Shown here piece after piece: positions 14,780 through 15,142 of a stretch of DNA of 15,142 bases; within the stretch, counting starts at the first letter, position 1, and each line of letters opens with the position of its first letter. The notes beneath the pieces are model-generated. The model was not told the DNA's origin. It worked only from the letters and a program-made list of their open reading frames with translations, and did no database searches. A program made the translations under genes and the position numbers. The DNA lies in assembly GCA_021798395.1 (NCBI GenBank), contig JAJZHS010000022.1:1-15142 (forward strand), written 5' to 3'. Source of the DNA: Pseudomonadota bacterium. GTDB taxonomy: Bacteria > Pseudomonadota > Gammaproteobacteria > Burkholderiales > Burkholderiaceae_C.

Positions 14780-15142
14780 CCCCGCATCGTAATGCGTTCG
14801 GCGCCGAAAACCGCGGCGCCGAGCGCGCGCACTGCGGCGCGCTGGACTTCGACCCGCTCCGGTGCCACGCGCGCGGCGTCGTGCGCCTCGTCGAGCCTGG
14901 CCAGATGCTGCAGGCGGCGCAGTTCGCGATACGCCTGCGCGGCCGCGGCGCCGACTCCCTCGGGCAGCAGGCCGAGCGCCTCGGCGCGCTGCAACAGCGC
15001 GATGTTGCCGACGTTGTCGGTCAGTTGCGGGTGCGCCCACGCGTGGCCGAGCACCAGCGCCTGCACCGCGAACTCGACGTCGACCATGCCGCCCGGGTCG
15101 TGCTTGAGGTCGAACAGCGCGCCGGAGGTCCTGTGGCCCGCG
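14776..15142 (-). CDS. glnE: Glutamine synthetase adenylyltransferase/deadenylylase, C-terminal part (5' end outside window)
   Basis: GlnE adds and removes AMP on glutamine synthetase in response to PII. Only the last 121 or so residues are in the window. They contain FDLKHDPGGMVDVEFAVQALVL, the conserved segment at the junction of the second nucleotidyltransferase domain and its helical domain, then HPQLTDNVGNIALL and AYRELRRLQHLARL, all typical of the GlnE C-terminus. The frame is open to the window edge, so the start lies beyond it. The stop shares four bases (ATGA) with the tal start. The protein ends GAERITMRG. Confidence 0.93.
   Translation of the reverse strand, partial: AGHRTSGALFDLKHDPGGMVDVEFAVQALVLGHAWAHPQLTDNVGNIALLQRAEALGLLPEGVGAAAAQAYRELRRLQHLARLDEAHDAARVAPERVEVQRAAVRALGAAVFGAERITMRG

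Overview
The window is one continuous stretch of high-GC bacterial chromosome. It looks betaproteobacterial, and most likely from a Burkholderiales-type autotroph. The reasons are the leuS-lptE-holA block, the GC-rich codon use, and a Calvin-Benson-Bassham (CBB) operon in the order cbbF-P-T-Z-G-K-A behind a divergent cbbR, an order known from Cupriavidus-type autotrophs. The genus cannot be fixed from the sequence alone.

Layout. (1) 1-2125, plus strand: the 3' end of leuS, then lptE (outer-membrane LPS assembly lipoprotein) and holA (DNA polymerase III delta), all overlapping. (2) 2144-3552: cbbY (sugar-phosphatase of the HAD family, minus strand), divergent from a small coiled-coil protein that resembles the DUF1640/CCDC90 family. 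The middle of that protein is 13 almost identical VEHRLDA heptads encoded by a 21-bp tandem repeat. (3) 3571-11861, minus strand: seven enzyme genes read from fbp leftwards: fbp, prk, tkt, gph, gap, pgk, fba. (4) 11862-12157: a 296-bp control region with a good sigma-70-like promoter for the cbb operon, a perfect 12-bp inverted repeat just upstream of it (probable CbbR operator), and a leader of about 229 nt with a strong stem-loop. (5) 12158-13168, plus strand: cbbR, whose 3' end overlaps rsmE tail to tail. (6) 13095-15142, minus strand: the 3' end of glnE, then tal and rsmE.

How the genes work together. Phosphoribulokinase makes ribulose-1,5-bisphosphate. Pgk and Gap reduce 3-phosphoglycerate. 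Aldolase, fructose-bisphosphatase and transketolase regenerate the pentose. Gph removes 2-phosphoglycolate from the RuBisCO oxygenase reaction, and CbbY removes the misfire inhibitor xylulose-1,5-bisphosphate. RuBisCO and ribulose-phosphate epimerase are not in the window and must be encoded elsewhere if the pathway is complete. CbbR is the expected activator; its predicted recognition site is centred at about -65 of the predicted cbb start site and also covers the cbbR start codon, which predicts autoregulation.

The observations most worth following are the heptad-repeat protein next to cbbY, the CbbR operator geometry, the long structured leader of fbp, and an AT-richer patch of foreign-looking codons inside pgk. 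No RNA genes, insertion sequences, CRISPR arrays or prophage genes were seen.
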